From contig JASBVG010000029.1 of NCBI GenBank assembly GCA_030147505.1, positions 1-64,000 on the forward strand: DNA of 64,000 nt, given 5' to 3'. Positions within the stretch are counted from its first letter, which is position 1. Each line of letters starts with the position of its first letter. The notes under the pieces were generated by a model. The model was not told the DNA's origin and ran no database searches. It saw only the letters and a program-made list of their open reading frames with translations. Both the position numbers and the translations under genes were made by a program. Shown in pieces: positions 29,363 through 38,791 of the stretch. This DNA is from Tardiphaga sp. (GTDB lineage: Bacteria; Pseudomonadota; Alphaproteobacteria; Rhizobiales; Xanthobacteraceae).

Positions 29363-31054
29363 ATGTCGAAAACCGTCGCGGATGATCTCGTCCATGTGCT
29401 CGAACAGATCGGCGTGCAGCAGATCTTCGGCCTGATCGCCGACTCGCTCAATCCATTGGCGGACTCCGTCCGGCGCAGCACGATCGAATGGGTGGGCGTT
29501 CGCCATGAGGAAGGCGCTGCGCTGGCCGCTGCTGGACAGGCGAAGCTCACTGGCAAGCTTGGCGTCTGTGCGGGATCGACGGGACCGGGCAGCACGCATC
29601 TCGTCGCCGGCCTCTATGAAGCCGCGCGCGATCACGCGCCGGTGCTGGCGCTGTCCGGCGACATGGTACGTGCCATGAAGGGTTCGGACTTCTTCCAGAC
29701 CACCGAACCGGATTTGCTGTTCCGCGACGTTTCGCTCTACACCCAGACCGTGACCACCGCCGCGCAGGCGCCACGGGTGTTTCACGAAGCGATCGCTGCT
29801 GCCTATGCCGGCCCCGGTGTCGCGCATCTGACGCTGCCGATGGATGTGCTGTCGCTGAAATCGGACATCCCGACATCGAGCATCGCGACATTGATCCCGC
29901 GCGGCGAGATCCTGCCCAATGAAGCCGCCATCGACGAAGCCGTGCGCCGCATCGACGCCGCTAAGAGCGTCGTCATCATGTGCGGCCACGGTGCGCTCGG
30001 CACCGCAGACCTGCTGCGTGCGCTGTCAGACAAGCTGAAAACACCGCTGGTGCATACCGTGCGTGGCAAGGAGATCATGGCATTTGACGATCCGCGCTGG
30101 ATGGGCGGGCTCGGCATGATCGGCACCAAGCCGGTCTACGACGCCGTGCATGACTGCGACCTGTTGGTCATGATCGGTACCGACTATCCTTATTCCAACT
30201 TCCTGCCGACCAAGGGCCATGTCATCCAGATCGACGAGCGCGCCCAGGCACTCGGCCGTCGCACGCCGACCGCGCTTGGCGTGATCGGCTCCGCGCGGCC
30301 CACGCTGCAACTGCTGCTGGGCAAGGTCCAGGCCAAGACCGACGGCAAGTTCTTCGAGAAGACCACACATGCCCGCCACAAATGGGACGAGATGCTCGAC
30401 AAGCAGGCCGATCCCGCCCGCAGCAAGAACAAGATCCACCCGCAGGCCGTGGCGCGCGTTACAAGCGATCTCGCGCGGTCCGATGCGATCTTCGTCCTCG
30501 ACACCGGCCTCAATACGCTGTGGTCAGCGAACTGGATCCGCCAGAACGGCACCCAGCGTATCACCGGCTCGTTCAACAATGCAGCAGTCGGCACTGCCGT
30601 CGGCCAGGCGAACGGCATCCAGATTCTGGATCGCTCCAAGCAGGTGATCGTGCTCACCGGCGATGGCGGATTCAACATGCTGATGGGTGAATTCATGACT
30701 GCCGTGCAGCACAAGCTGCCGCTCAAGGTCATCGTCTACAACAATTCCGCGCTCGGACTGATCACGCTGGAAGCCGAGAGCATCGGCCTCGCCCCGTTCC
30801 GTGAAGCGATCGAATTCCCAAATCCGGATTTCGCCGCGCTGGCGCGCGCCTGTGGCGGTCAGGGCTTTACGGCGAAGCAACCCGGTGAACTCAAGAAGGC
30901 CATCGCCGATGCACTCGCCTGCGACGGTCCGGCCGTCGTCGATTGCGTGGTGGCGGCTGACGAGCTTCCAAACCTGCCGCATATCGATGTCAACATGATC
31001 GGCAATTATGCCCTGGCGAAGATTAAGGAAGCGGTGATGTCGGTGACGGGCTGA
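29363..31054 (+). CDS. poxB: Thiamine-diphosphate enzyme, pyruvate dehydrogenase (quinone)-like
   Basis: A 563-residue enzyme with the catalytic Glu in VRHEEGAALAAAG, the central FAD/Rossmann-type domain, and the ThDP motif GDGGFNMLMGEF followed by NNSALGLI. Closest to PoxB, which oxidatively decarboxylates pyruvate to acetate and CO2 with electrons to ubiquinone at the membrane. The C-terminal membrane-binding helix of E. coli PoxB is not obvious, so the exact reaction is inferred. ATG at 29363 with GGAG upstream. Confidence 0.82.
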   Translation: MSKTVADDLVHVLEQIGVQQIFGLIADSLNPLADSVRRSTIEWVGVRHEEGAALAAAGQAKLTGKLGVCAGSTGPGSTHLVAGLYEAARDHAPVLALSGDMVRAMKGSDFFQTTEPDLLFRDVSLYTQTVTTAAQAPRVFHEAIAAAYAGPGVAHLTLPMDVLSLKSDIPTSSIATLIPRGEILPNEAAIDEAVRRIDAAKSVVIMCGHGALGTADLLRALSDKLKTPLVHTVRGKEIMAFDDPRWMGGLGMIGTKPVYDAVHDCDLLVMIGTDYPYSNFLPTKGHVIQIDERAQALGRRTPTALGVIGSARPTLQLLLGKVQAKTDGKFFEKTTHARHKWDEMLDKQADPARSKNKIHPQAVARVTSDLARSDAIFVLDTGLNTLWSANWIRQNGTQRITGSFNNAAVGTAVGQANGIQILDRSKQVIVLTGDGGFNMLMGEFMTAVQHKLPLKVIVYNNSALGLITLEAESIGLAPFREAIEFPNPDFAALARACGGQGFTAKQPGELKKAIADALACDGPAVVDCVVAADELPNLPHIDVNMIGNYALAKIKEAVMSVTG

Positions 31055-31209
31055 TCGCCCGTCATTCCATCCTGCGCCATCTCCCCGCGCAATTACTGCT
31101 TGCGCATTCCTCCCGATCGTCAATCATGATGGCCGGCGGCTCCGCTGATGCGGACCGCCGGACCAAGCATCCGCGCACAGACCGCGAGAGCCAAAAAGAT
31201 CGGGAGCCC

Positions 31210-32718
31210 ATGAACGTCCAGGGACATATCGCCACGACTCCGTCCGTGGCCCAGCAAGCCGAACATTTCGATGTCATCGTGGTCGGCGCCGGCATCTCCG
31301 GCATCGGCGCTGCCTATCACCTCACCAAGCAAAGCCCGGACAAGCGCTTCGCCATCCTCGAAATGAAGGACGGCTTCGGCGGCACCTGGCACACCCATCG
31401 CTACCCCGGCATCCGCTCCGACAGCGATCTCTACACATTCGGCTATCGCTTCAAGCCATGGACATCGGCGCCGATTGCAACAGCAGCGGAAATCCTCAGC
31501 TATATGGGCGAGGTCATCGCGGAAAACCGAATCGATCGCCATATCCGCTACGGACACAAGATCCTCAGCGCCAATTGGTCGAACGATGACAAGCTCTGGA
31601 CGCTGACGGTGATCCGCCTCGAGACCGGCGAGACGCTGTCCTTCACCACGCGCTTTCTGTGGATGTGCCAAGGCTACTACAATCATGCCAAGGGCTATAC
31701 GCCCGACTGGCCAGGGCTGGATCGTTTCAAGGGCACTGTCGTGCATCCGCAGACCTGGCCCGACGATCTCGATCTGTCCGGCAAGCGTGTGGTGGTGATC
31801 GGCTCGGGTGCAACGGCGGCGACAGTGGTCCCCGCTATCGCCGATAAATGCGCCGGCGTCACCATGCTGCAGCGATCGCCGACCTTTTTCATCACTGGCC
31901 GCAACGCCAACGCGCTGGCCGAGACGCTCCGCGAGCTCGACATCGACGAGACATGGATTCACGAGATCGTCCGGCGCAAGATCCTGTTCGACCAGGGTGT
32001 CTTCACCAAGCGTGCGCAGAATGAACCGGACGTGGTGCGTGATGAACTGCTCAAGGGCGTACGCGCCTATCTCGGCGACGACTACGATATCGCCACGCAT
32101 TTCACGCCGCGCTACCGGCCGTGGCGCCAGCGCATCGCGTTCATTCCCGATGGCGACCTGTTCCAGAGCGTCCGGGCCGGCAAGGCGACCGTCGTCACCG
32201 ACGAGATCGAGAATTTTGACGCGACCGGCATCGTGCTGAAATCCGGCAACCGGATCGATGCCGATGTCGTCGTCACCGCCACGGGCTTCGACCTGAATGT
32301 GCTCGGCGACATCGCTTTCTCCATCGACGACCAGCCGCTGAATTTCGCCGACACTGTGACCTATCGCGGCATGATGTTCACCGGCGTGCCGAACATGGTG
32401 TGGGTCTTCGGTTACTTCCGCGCCAGCTGGACGCTGCGTGTCGATCTCCTGGCGGATTTCGTGTGTCGCCTGCTACGGCATATGGACGAGAAGGGCGCGA
32501 CCACCGTCACGCCCGGGCTGCGGCCCGAAGACGGCGACATGCCTTTGCTGCCGTGGATCGACGAGCAGGATTTCAACCCCGGCTACATCATGCGCGGGCT
32601 GCATCTTCTGCCGAAGCGTGGCGGCAAGCCGGAGTGGCAACACGACCAGAATTACTGGAATGACCGCGAGGTCTTTCCGGCCATCGATCTCGACGATCCC
32701 CTGTTTCGCTACAGTTGA
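31210..32718 (+). CDS. Flavin-containing Baeyer-Villiger-type monooxygenase
   Basis: A 502-residue FAD/NADPH monooxygenase. VIVVGAGISGIGAAYHL is the FAD Rossmann motif, VVVIGSGATAATVVP the NADPH one, and FKGTVVHPQTWP fits the BVMO fingerprint FxGxxxHxxxW. It inserts oxygen next to a ketone or acts on a related substrate; the substrate is unknown. ATG at 31210 with GGGAG upstream is preferred over a longer frame from 31126. A bidirectional terminator follows. Confidence 0.9.
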   Translation: MNVQGHIATTPSVAQQAEHFDVIVVGAGISGIGAAYHLTKQSPDKRFAILEMKDGFGGTWHTHRYPGIRSDSDLYTFGYRFKPWTSAPIATAAEILSYMGEVIAENRIDRHIRYGHKILSANWSNDDKLWTLTVIRLETGETLSFTTRFLWMCQGYYNHAKGYTPDWPGLDRFKGTVVHPQTWPDDLDLSGKRVVVIGSGATAATVVPAIADKCAGVTMLQRSPTFFITGRNANALAETLRELDIDETWIHEIVRRKILFDQGVFTKRAQNEPDVVRDELLKGVRAYLGDDYDIATHFTPRYRPWRQRIAFIPDGDLFQSVRAGKATVVTDEIENFDATGIVLKSGNRIDADVVVTATGFDLNVLGDIAFSIDDQPLNFADTVTYRGMMFTGVPNMVWVFGYFRASWTLRVDLLADFVCRLLRHMDEKGATTVTPGLRPEDGDMPLLPWIDEQDFNPGYIMRGLHLLPKRGGKPEWQHDQNYWNDREVFPAIDLDDPLFRYS

Positions 32719-32722
32719 ATCG

Positions 32723-32753
32723 AAAGGGCCGGCGATCCAATCGCCGGCCCTTT
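32723..32753. terminator. Bidirectional terminator
   Basis: AAAGGGCCGGCGAT (32723-32736) and ATCGCCGGCCCTTT (32740-32753) are exact 14-base inverted repeats with a 3-nt loop between two convergent genes. T runs occur on both strands. Confidence 0.85.
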
Positions 32754-32757
32754 GAAT

Positions 32758-33288
32758 CTACTTCTTCACCGCGCCGTCGGGATGCGTGGGATCGACCCAC
32801 AACACGGTTTCCGGCTTCTCCACCGGTTCGATGTCGATATTGATCGCCACCGCCTCACCGTCGCTGCGCACCAGCACGCATTCCAGCACCTCGTCGCGGC
32901 TGGCATTGATCTCCTGATGAGGCACGTAAGGCGGCACGAAGATGAAGTCGCCCGGCCCGGCTTCGGCCGTGAACTGAAGCTGCTCGCCCCAGCGCATGCG
33001 GGCCTTGCCTTTCACCACATAGATCACGCTTTCGAGATGGCCGTGATGATGCGCACCGGTCTTGGCGTCCGGCTGGATCGAGACGGTGCCAGCCCACAAC
33101 TTCTGTGCGCCGACGCGGGCGAAGTTGATCGCCGCGGCGCGGTCCATGCCCTTGGTCGAGGGAACATTGGTGTCGAGATTGTCCGCGGGAATGACGCGGA
33201 CACCGTCATGTTTCCAGCGATCCGGATCATGGCTGTGATCATGAGAATGATCGTGCGGATGGGTGTGATCGTGACCGTGGCCGGACAT
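32758..33288 (-). CDS. Cupin protein with His-rich N-terminus
   Basis: A 176-residue protein. Residues 2-21 are strongly enriched in His and Asp (HGHDHTHPHDHSHDHSHD), a metal-binding type tail. The rest is a single cupin barrel: motif 1 GAHHHGHLESVIYVVKG and motif 2 GDFIFVPPYVPHQEIN supply the usual metal ligands. Enzymatic role unknown. I start at the ATG at 33288; an upstream in-frame start at 33318 would add ten residues. Confidence 0.82.
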   Translation of the reverse strand: MSGHGHDHTHPHDHSHDHSHDPDRWKHDGVRVIPADNLDTNVPSTKGMDRAAAINFARVGAQKLWAGTVSIQPDAKTGAHHHGHLESVIYVVKGKARMRWGEQLQFTAEAGPGDFIFVPPYVPHQEINASRDEVLECVLVRSDGEAVAINIDIEPVEKPETVLWVDPTHPDGAVKK

Positions 33289-33460
33289 GGCAGCGCCTTC
33301 TCGATGACGTGACGACAATGCGGCATTTCGTGCGGCATCGCGTCCCGGAATTCCAGGAACATTCCCTTGAGCTGTCGATTGTTTCGACGAAGCTCAACGA
33401 GGCGTATGAGGTTTCCGGGACAAGCCTGGAACTCGACGCCTCCAACAACAGGATTATCCC

Positions 33461-33676
33461 ATGGGTGCCACCACCGACAAGATCAAGGGCCATGCAAACG
33501 AAGCGATCGGCAAGGCGAAGCAGAGCATCGGCGAAGCCACCGGCTCCGAGCGCCTGCAGGGCGAAGGTCTGATCCAGGAGGGCAAGGGCCACGCCCAGAA
33601 GGCGATGGGCGACGCCAAGGATATGGCCAAGAATGCCGTCGACAAGGCATCTGATCTCGCCGGCCGCAAGCGCTGA
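33461..33676 (+). CDS. CsbD-family stress protein
   Basis: A 71-residue hydrophilic, Lys/Ala/Gly-rich protein: MGATTDKIKGHANEAIGKAK then repeated helical segments, the CsbD pattern. CsbD proteins accumulate in general stress and stationary phase; molecular function is unknown. AGGA precedes the ATG. I looked for an EcfG-type promoter upstream and found none that fits well. A terminator follows at 33736. Confidence 0.9.
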   Translation: MGATTDKIKGHANEAIGKAKQSIGEATGSERLQGEGLIQEGKGHAQKAMGDAKDMAKNAVDKASDLAGRKR

Positions 33677-33735
33677 GCGGATTATCGCCGGCAGGGTCTG
33701 ACTCCCCTCGACGGCCGCAGGTGACGCTGCACGAG

Positions 33736-33760
33736 AGCCGGTCCCTCTGGGCCGGCTTTT
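33736..33760 (+). terminator. Rho-independent terminator after csbD-type gene
   Basis: AGCCGG (33736-33741) pairs with CCGGCT (33752-33757) and is followed by TTT. It sits 60 nt after the CsbD stop and 74 nt before the trhO start. Confidence 0.65.
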
Positions 33761-33833
33761 GTGCACCCTGAGGACTGGCGTACCGGTTCACCCGAGGGTT
33801 TCGCGCTCGGACGGTCTTTGCTACATCCGCGGC

Positions 33834-34628
33834 ATGTATAAGGTTGCCGCCCTCTACCAGTTCGCCGCCCTGCATGACTTTCGTCAATTGCAGGCGCCGT
33901 TGCGCGCGTTGTGCGACCAGCTGGGCATCAAGGGCAGTCTGCTGCTGGCGTCGGAAGGCATCAATGGCACCGTTGCCGGCAAGAATATCGAAATCGACGC
34001 GCTGATACGCGAGCTCCAGAGCGGCGCGCTGTTCGCCGGACGGCTGGACAATCTCGAATTGAAATATTCCCGCGCCAGCATGATGCCGTTCCTGCACATG
34101 AAGGTGCGGCTCAAAAAGGAGATCGTCACTCTCGGCGATCCCGCGACCGACCCGACTAAGCGCGTCGGCACCTATGTGGATGCGGCCGACTGGAACGCGC
34201 TGATTGCAGCGGAAGACACTTTGGTGCTCGACACCCGCAACGCATTCGAAGTCGCGATGGGGACATTCGAAGGCGCGGTCGACCCGAATATCGCCAGCTT
34301 CGGCCAATTCAAGGATTTCGTGGCGCGCACGCTCGATCCGGCGAAACACAGGAAGATCGCCATGTTCTGTACTGGCGGTATCCGCTGCGAGAAGGCGAGT
34401 TCCTATATGCTCGCTCATGGCTTCGCCGAGGTCTATCACCTCAAGGGCGGCATCCTGCAATATCTTGAGGATGTTCCTGAACGCGAGAGCCTGTGGCGCG
34501 GTGACTGCTTCGTGTTCGACCAGCGTGTCGCGCTCGGCCATGGCCTCAAGGAAAGCCAACTGGTTCGCGAGGACCTGCCGATCAATTCGGAAGACTTTGC
34601 CCTGACGCGCGAGGTAGCAGATGAGTGA
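33834..34628 (+). CDS. trhO: Oxygen-dependent tRNA uridine(34) hydroxylase
   Basis: A 264-residue rhodanese-fold protein of the YceA/TrhO family, which makes 5-hydroxyuridine at tRNA wobble position 34. It has the N-terminal acylphosphatase-like domain (ALYQFAAL, GIKGSLLLASEGINGT) and rhodanese domain with catalytic Cys179 in FCTGGIRCEKAS, plus Cys185. ATG at 33834 (MYKVAALYQF) matches the family start; the longer frame does not. Overlaps slyX by eight bases. Confidence 0.93.
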   Translation: MYKVAALYQFAALHDFRQLQAPLRALCDQLGIKGSLLLASEGINGTVAGKNIEIDALIRELQSGALFAGRLDNLELKYSRASMMPFLHMKVRLKKEIVTLGDPATDPTKRVGTYVDAADWNALIAAEDTLVLDTRNAFEVAMGTFEGAVDPNIASFGQFKDFVARTLDPAKHRKIAMFCTGGIRCEKASSYMLAHGFAEVYHLKGGILQYLEDVPERESLWRGDCFVFDQRVALGHGLKESQLVREDLPINSEDFALTREVADE

Positions 34629-34848
34629 GATCGCAAAGGACCTTGAAAGCCTGCGCGAGTGCATCGACATGATGGAAACGCGCATCGCCTATCAGGACGA
34701 CACCATCGAGACGCTGAATGCGACGATCACCGCGCAGTGGAAACAGATCGATATGCTAACACGGCAGGTGGCAGCGCTCGGCGAGCGGCTGTCAGAGGCC
34801 GAAACCGCGGTGGGCGCACCGTTGAACGAACGCCCGCCGCACTATTAG
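34621..34848 (+). CDS. slyX: SlyX-family coiled-coil protein
   Basis: A 75-residue protein dominated by one long heptad helix (ESLRECIDMMETRIAYQDDT onwards) and a short tail ending PPHY, the SlyX hallmark. Function is unknown. Eight-base overlap with trhO indicates coupling. Confidence 0.9.
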   Translation: MSEIAKDLESLRECIDMMETRIAYQDDTIETLNATITAQWKQIDMLTRQVAALGERLSEAETAVGAPLNERPPHY

Positions 34849-34882
34849 GTATGCCGTCCCGGCGTTCGCCCGGACCGACAAC

Positions 34883-36421
34883 TCACGCCGACAAATCCCC
34901 GCTCAATCTGCGATCACGCAGTTCCCGCTTCAGTACCTTACCGATGGCGCTACGCGGCAGAATATCAACCATCACAACATCATTGAGCCGCTGGAATTTG
35001 CCGAGCCGCTCATTGGCCCAACTCTTGAGGCTTGCGGCATCGATCGATTGGCCGGGCCGCAGCACCACGAAGGCCGCCGGCGTCTCGCCCCATTCCTCCG
35101 ACGGCATCGCGACGACAGCCGCTTCCAGCACGGCATCGTGCTGGACCAGCACCGCTTCCAGATCGCTCGGATAGATGTTGAAGCCGCCGGAAATGACCAT
35201 GTCCTTCTTGCGATCCATCAGCGTCAGGAAACCATCCTCGTCGAAGCGGCCGACATCCCCGGTGCGCACATAGAGTTTGCCCGATGCATCGCGCCAGAAC
35301 GTCTCGGCGGTCTTTCCTGGTTGATTGAGATAGCCCTGCATGATGACCGGCGAATGCCCGACGACCTCGCCGATCTCGCCCTGCGCGACGAAGTTGCTGT
35401 TCTCGTCGATCAGGCGAATATCGTGATCCGGTGCCGGCTGTCCGACGGTGTGCAGCTTGGTCGGGTGCTCATGCGCCAGCAGAACACAGGTGCCGCCACC
35501 TTCAGTCATGCCGTAATATTCCGTCAACCCTCCCGGCCAGCGCTTCAGCACGTCGGCCTTCAGCGCCGCAGCGAAAGGCGCCGAGGTCGAGTATTTCATG
35601 ACGAATGACGAGAGATCGAACGTATCGAAATCCTCGACCGCCATGATGCGGCGATATTGCACCGGCACCAGCATCGCATGCGTCGCACGATGCTTCGCAC
35701 TGAGCTCAAGGAAGCCGCGTGCATCGAATTTCTTCATCAGCACGAGCGTGCCGCCACCCGCGAGCGTGGGATTGAAGCAGACCAGGGTCGTGTTGGAGTA
35801 GAGCGGCGTCGACAGCACGGTGACCGCATTAGGCCCGTAACCGAGCGGATCAAGCTGGCCGTATTGCCGCCAGCGCATCCACATCGTGTGCACGATGCCC
35901 TTCGGCGTTCCCGTGGTCCCCGACGAATAGATGATGTTGAACACCCATTCCGGATCGATCGTGACTGACTGGGGCTTGCTGCCTTCCGGCGCCAGCCAGT
36001 CCCTGAAAGCCTTCCCCGCCTTGCCGCCATCCAGCGCGACGCGCAGGATCGCCGGATCGATATCGGCTGACGCGAATGTCGCTGCCGTGGAATCGTCCAT
36101 GAACAGGATCTTGGCCGCGGCATCCTTCACCATCGCAGCGAAATCCGTCGGCGTCGATGAAGGCGCGAGCGGCGCCACGGCAATACCGGCGCGCAACGCG
36201 CCCAGGAAGGTCGCCGCATATTCGATGGACGACAGTGCGCAGATCGAGATTGCGTCCTGCGGCTTCAGGCCACTCGCCTGCAGCGATGCGGCGATACGGT
36301 CGATCAGCGCGTTGAAATCGGCATAGTTGATCGCGCGGTCGGGATCGATGACGGCGATCTTGTTCGGCAGCCGCTCGGCGGTGTTCCGGACCAGCGCGTC
36401 GAGCGTCACGAATTCGGGCAT
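34883..36421 (-). CDS. AMP-dependent acyl-CoA synthetase/ligase
   Basis: A 512-residue ANL enzyme that activates a carboxylic acid as acyl-AMP and transfers it to CoA. YSSGTTGTPKGIVHT is the P-loop-like core motif, YGMTEGGG motif 5, YVRTGDVGRFDEDGFL with DRKKDMVISGGFNIYP the hinge, and IGKVLKREL carries the C-terminal catalytic lysine. Substrate is not determinable. ATG at 36421 preceded by GAGGAAACAG. Divergent from ptrB with a 144-bp gap. Confidence 0.9.
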   Translation of the reverse strand: MPEFVTLDALVRNTAERLPNKIAVIDPDRAINYADFNALIDRIAASLQASGLKPQDAISICALSSIEYAATFLGALRAGIAVAPLAPSSTPTDFAAMVKDAAAKILFMDDSTAATFASADIDPAILRVALDGGKAGKAFRDWLAPEGSKPQSVTIDPEWVFNIIYSSGTTGTPKGIVHTMWMRWRQYGQLDPLGYGPNAVTVLSTPLYSNTTLVCFNPTLAGGGTLVLMKKFDARGFLELSAKHRATHAMLVPVQYRRIMAVEDFDTFDLSSFVMKYSTSAPFAAALKADVLKRWPGGLTEYYGMTEGGGTCVLLAHEHPTKLHTVGQPAPDHDIRLIDENSNFVAQGEIGEVVGHSPVIMQGYLNQPGKTAETFWRDASGKLYVRTGDVGRFDEDGFLTLMDRKKDMVISGGFNIYPSDLEAVLVQHDAVLEAAVVAMPSEEWGETPAAFVVLRPGQSIDAASLKSWANERLGKFQRLNDVVMVDILPRSAIGKVLKRELRDRRLSGDLSA

Positions 36422-36565
36422 CTGTTTCCTCGTTTCTTGTTTTGCCCTGCCCTTCTGGGAAAGGTCGAAGGATGGCAAAGCGGGCGATCCCGCCTATATT
36501 CACAGCACGTCGCCATGCCGACGGATGGGATCATACCCGATCGGACTTCCGCGAAAAGAGCCTTC

Positions 36566-38686
36566 ATGACAAAGCAGACATCCAAGACGCCCGCGCCGGT
36601 CGCGCCTGTTCATCCGCATTCCTTCACGGCCCACGGCGTTACTGTCCGCGACGACTATGCCTGGCTCAAGGACGCCAAATGGCAGGAGGTGCTGCGCGAT
36701 CCCAGCGTGCTGGAGCCGGAGATCCGCTCCTATCTGGAGGCGGAAAACGCCTATACCGAGAGCCTGCTTGGTGGCACGGCGACACTGCAGAAGAAGCTCG
36801 TCGCGGAAATGCGCGGACGCATCAAGGAGGACGATTCCTCGGTGCCCTCGCCCGACGGCCCGTGGTCCTATCTGCGCAAATTCCGCGAGGGCGGCCAGCA
36901 TGAACTGTTCGGCCGCACGCCACGCGACGGTGGCGACGCACAGATCATTCTCGATGGCGACGCGCTCGCCGGTGATCACGGCTATTTCAAATTCGGCGAA
37001 GCCCGGCATTCGCCGGACCACACGTTGGAAGCCTGGACCGCCGATATCACGGGCTCCGAATATTTCACCATCCGCGTGCGTGACTGGGCCACTGGCAACG
37101 ACCTCGACGACCTCGTCGAGGAGACCGATGGCGGCGTGGTATGGACGCTGGATTCGAAGGCGTTCTTCTATGTGAAGCTCGACGAAAATCATCGCCCGAT
37201 GCAGGTCTGGCTGCATCGCCTCGGCACCAGGCAGGCTGACGACAAGCTCGTGTTCGAGGAGCAGGACAGCGGCTGGTTCACCCACATTCACGAGAGCGCC
37301 AGCGGCCGATTCTGTGTGATCGCCGGCGGCGACCACGAGACCTCCGAGCAACAACTGATCGATCTCGCGACGCCCGATGCGCCGCCGCGCCTCGTCGCGA
37401 AGCGGGAAGAAGGCGTGCAATATTCGTTGGCCGATCGCGGCGATGAACTCTTCATCCTGACCAATGCCAACGATGCCATCGACTTCAAGATCGTCACCGC
37501 GCCAATCGACACCCCGGAACGCGCAAACTGGAAAGACCTGATCCCCTACCGCGAGGGCATCTATCTCATCGACATGGAGCTCTATGCGCATCACCTGATC
37601 CGGCTGGAGCGCGCCAATGCGTTGCCTTCGATCGTGATCCGGGATCTCGCCACCAATGAAGAGCACGCCATCGCCTTCGACGAAGCGGCCTATTCGCTCG
37701 ATACGCTCGGCGGCTACGAATTCGACACCACCAATCTGCGCTTCGCCTATTCGTCGATGACGACACCGTCGGAAGTCTATGACTACGACATGGTGACGCG
37801 CCAACGCGTGCTGCGAAAGCGGCAGGAAATTCCATCCGGCCACAACCCAGCCGACTACGTCACGACGCGCATCATGGCGAAAGCCGTGGATGGCGCGGAG
37901 GTGCCGGTGTCGATCCTGCATCGCAAGGACTTCGTGCGGGATGGCAAGGCGCCGTTGCTGCTCTACGGCTACGGCTCCTATGGCATGGCGATGCCGGCAT
38001 CGTTCTCCGCGAACCGTCTCTCGCTGGTCGATCGCGGCTTCGTCTATGCCATCGCTCATATCCGTGGCGGCGCCGACAAGGGCTGGGGCTGGTATCTCGA
38101 CGGCAAGCGCGACAGGAAGACGAATTCATTCGACGACTTTGCAGCATCGGCGCGGGCGCTGATCGCGGCGAAATATACGTCAGAGAAGAACATCGTCGGC
38201 CATGGTGGCAGCGCAGGCGGCATGCTGATGGGCGCCGTTGCGAATCGATCCGGCGAATTGTTCTCCGGCCTCGTCGCCGAAGTCCCGTTCGTCGACGTGC
38301 TCAATACGATGCTCGACGACACGCTGCCGCTGACGCCGCCGGAATGGCCCGAATGGGGCAATCCGATCGAGAGCGCCGAGGATTTCAAGACAATCCTGTC
38401 CTATTCGCCCTACGATCAGGTCGCGGCGAAGCCCTATCCGAAGATTCTCGCCATGGGCGGCCTCACCGATCCGCGGGTCACCTATTGGGAGCCGGCGAAA
38501 TGGATTGCGCGCCTGCGTGCGACGATGACCGGTGGCGGTCCGGTGCTGCTGCGCACGAATATGGGCGCAGGCCATGGCGGTGCATCCGGACGATTCAACC
38601 GACTCGACGAGATTGCGATCGTGTATGCGTTTGCCCTGTGGAGCGTCGGGATGGCGGAGAGCGCCTACCTCTCCTCCTCATCCTGA
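36566..38686 (+). CDS. ptrB: Oligopeptidase B (S9 family)
   Basis: A 706-residue serine peptidase with an N-terminal beta-propeller and C-terminal alpha/beta hydrolase domain. The triad is Ser549 in GHGGSAGGM, Asp635 in GGLTDPRV and His670 in GAGHGGASGR. Oligopeptidase B cuts after Lys/Arg in short peptides. I start at MTKQTSKTP (36566) with AAAGAG upstream; in-frame ATGs lie earlier. The last codons and the stop fall inside a palindromic repeat, giving a Ser-rich tail. Confidence 0.92.
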   Translation: MTKQTSKTPAPVAPVHPHSFTAHGVTVRDDYAWLKDAKWQEVLRDPSVLEPEIRSYLEAENAYTESLLGGTATLQKKLVAEMRGRIKEDDSSVPSPDGPWSYLRKFREGGQHELFGRTPRDGGDAQIILDGDALAGDHGYFKFGEARHSPDHTLEAWTADITGSEYFTIRVRDWATGNDLDDLVEETDGGVVWTLDSKAFFYVKLDENHRPMQVWLHRLGTRQADDKLVFEEQDSGWFTHIHESASGRFCVIAGGDHETSEQQLIDLATPDAPPRLVAKREEGVQYSLADRGDELFILTNANDAIDFKIVTAPIDTPERANWKDLIPYREGIYLIDMELYAHHLIRLERANALPSIVIRDLATNEEHAIAFDEAAYSLDTLGGYEFDTTNLRFAYSSMTTPSEVYDYDMVTRQRVLRKRQEIPSGHNPADYVTTRIMAKAVDGAEVPVSILHRKDFVRDGKAPLLLYGYGSYGMAMPASFSANRLSLVDRGFVYAIAHIRGGADKGWGWYLDGKRDRKTNSFDDFAASARALIAAKYTSEKNIVGHGGSAGGMLMGAVANRSGELFSGLVAEVPFVDVLNTMLDDTLPLTPPEWPEWGNPIESAEDFKTILSYSPYDQVAAKPYPKILAMGGLTDPRVTYWEPAKWIARLRATMTGGGPVLLRTNMGAGHGGASGRFNRLDEIAIVYAFALWSVGMAESAYLSSSS

Positions 38687-38783
38687 GGAGCGGCCGTTTC
38701 GGCCGCGTCTCGAAGGATGGCCACAGGCTTTGAGCCAGGCCAGCTCATGGTGAGGCGGCGCTGCGCGCCTCCTCACCATGAGG
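38674..38783. repeat. Palindromic repeat overlapping the end of ptrB
   Basis: CTCCTCATCCTGAGGAG (38674-38690) is a dyad that contains the ptrB stop codon. A second unit runs CTCATGGTGAGG...CCTCACCATGAGG (38744-38783) around GGCGGCGCTGCGCGCC. Such CATGGTGAGGAG repeats are frequent in this bacterial group. Confidence 0.65.
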
Positions 38784-38791
38784 GTCGGAGA

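Noticed and set aside
36500-38059. 519-codon minus-strand frame opposite ptrB
   Set aside because: Antisense shadow; the sense frame has a complete S9 catalytic triad.
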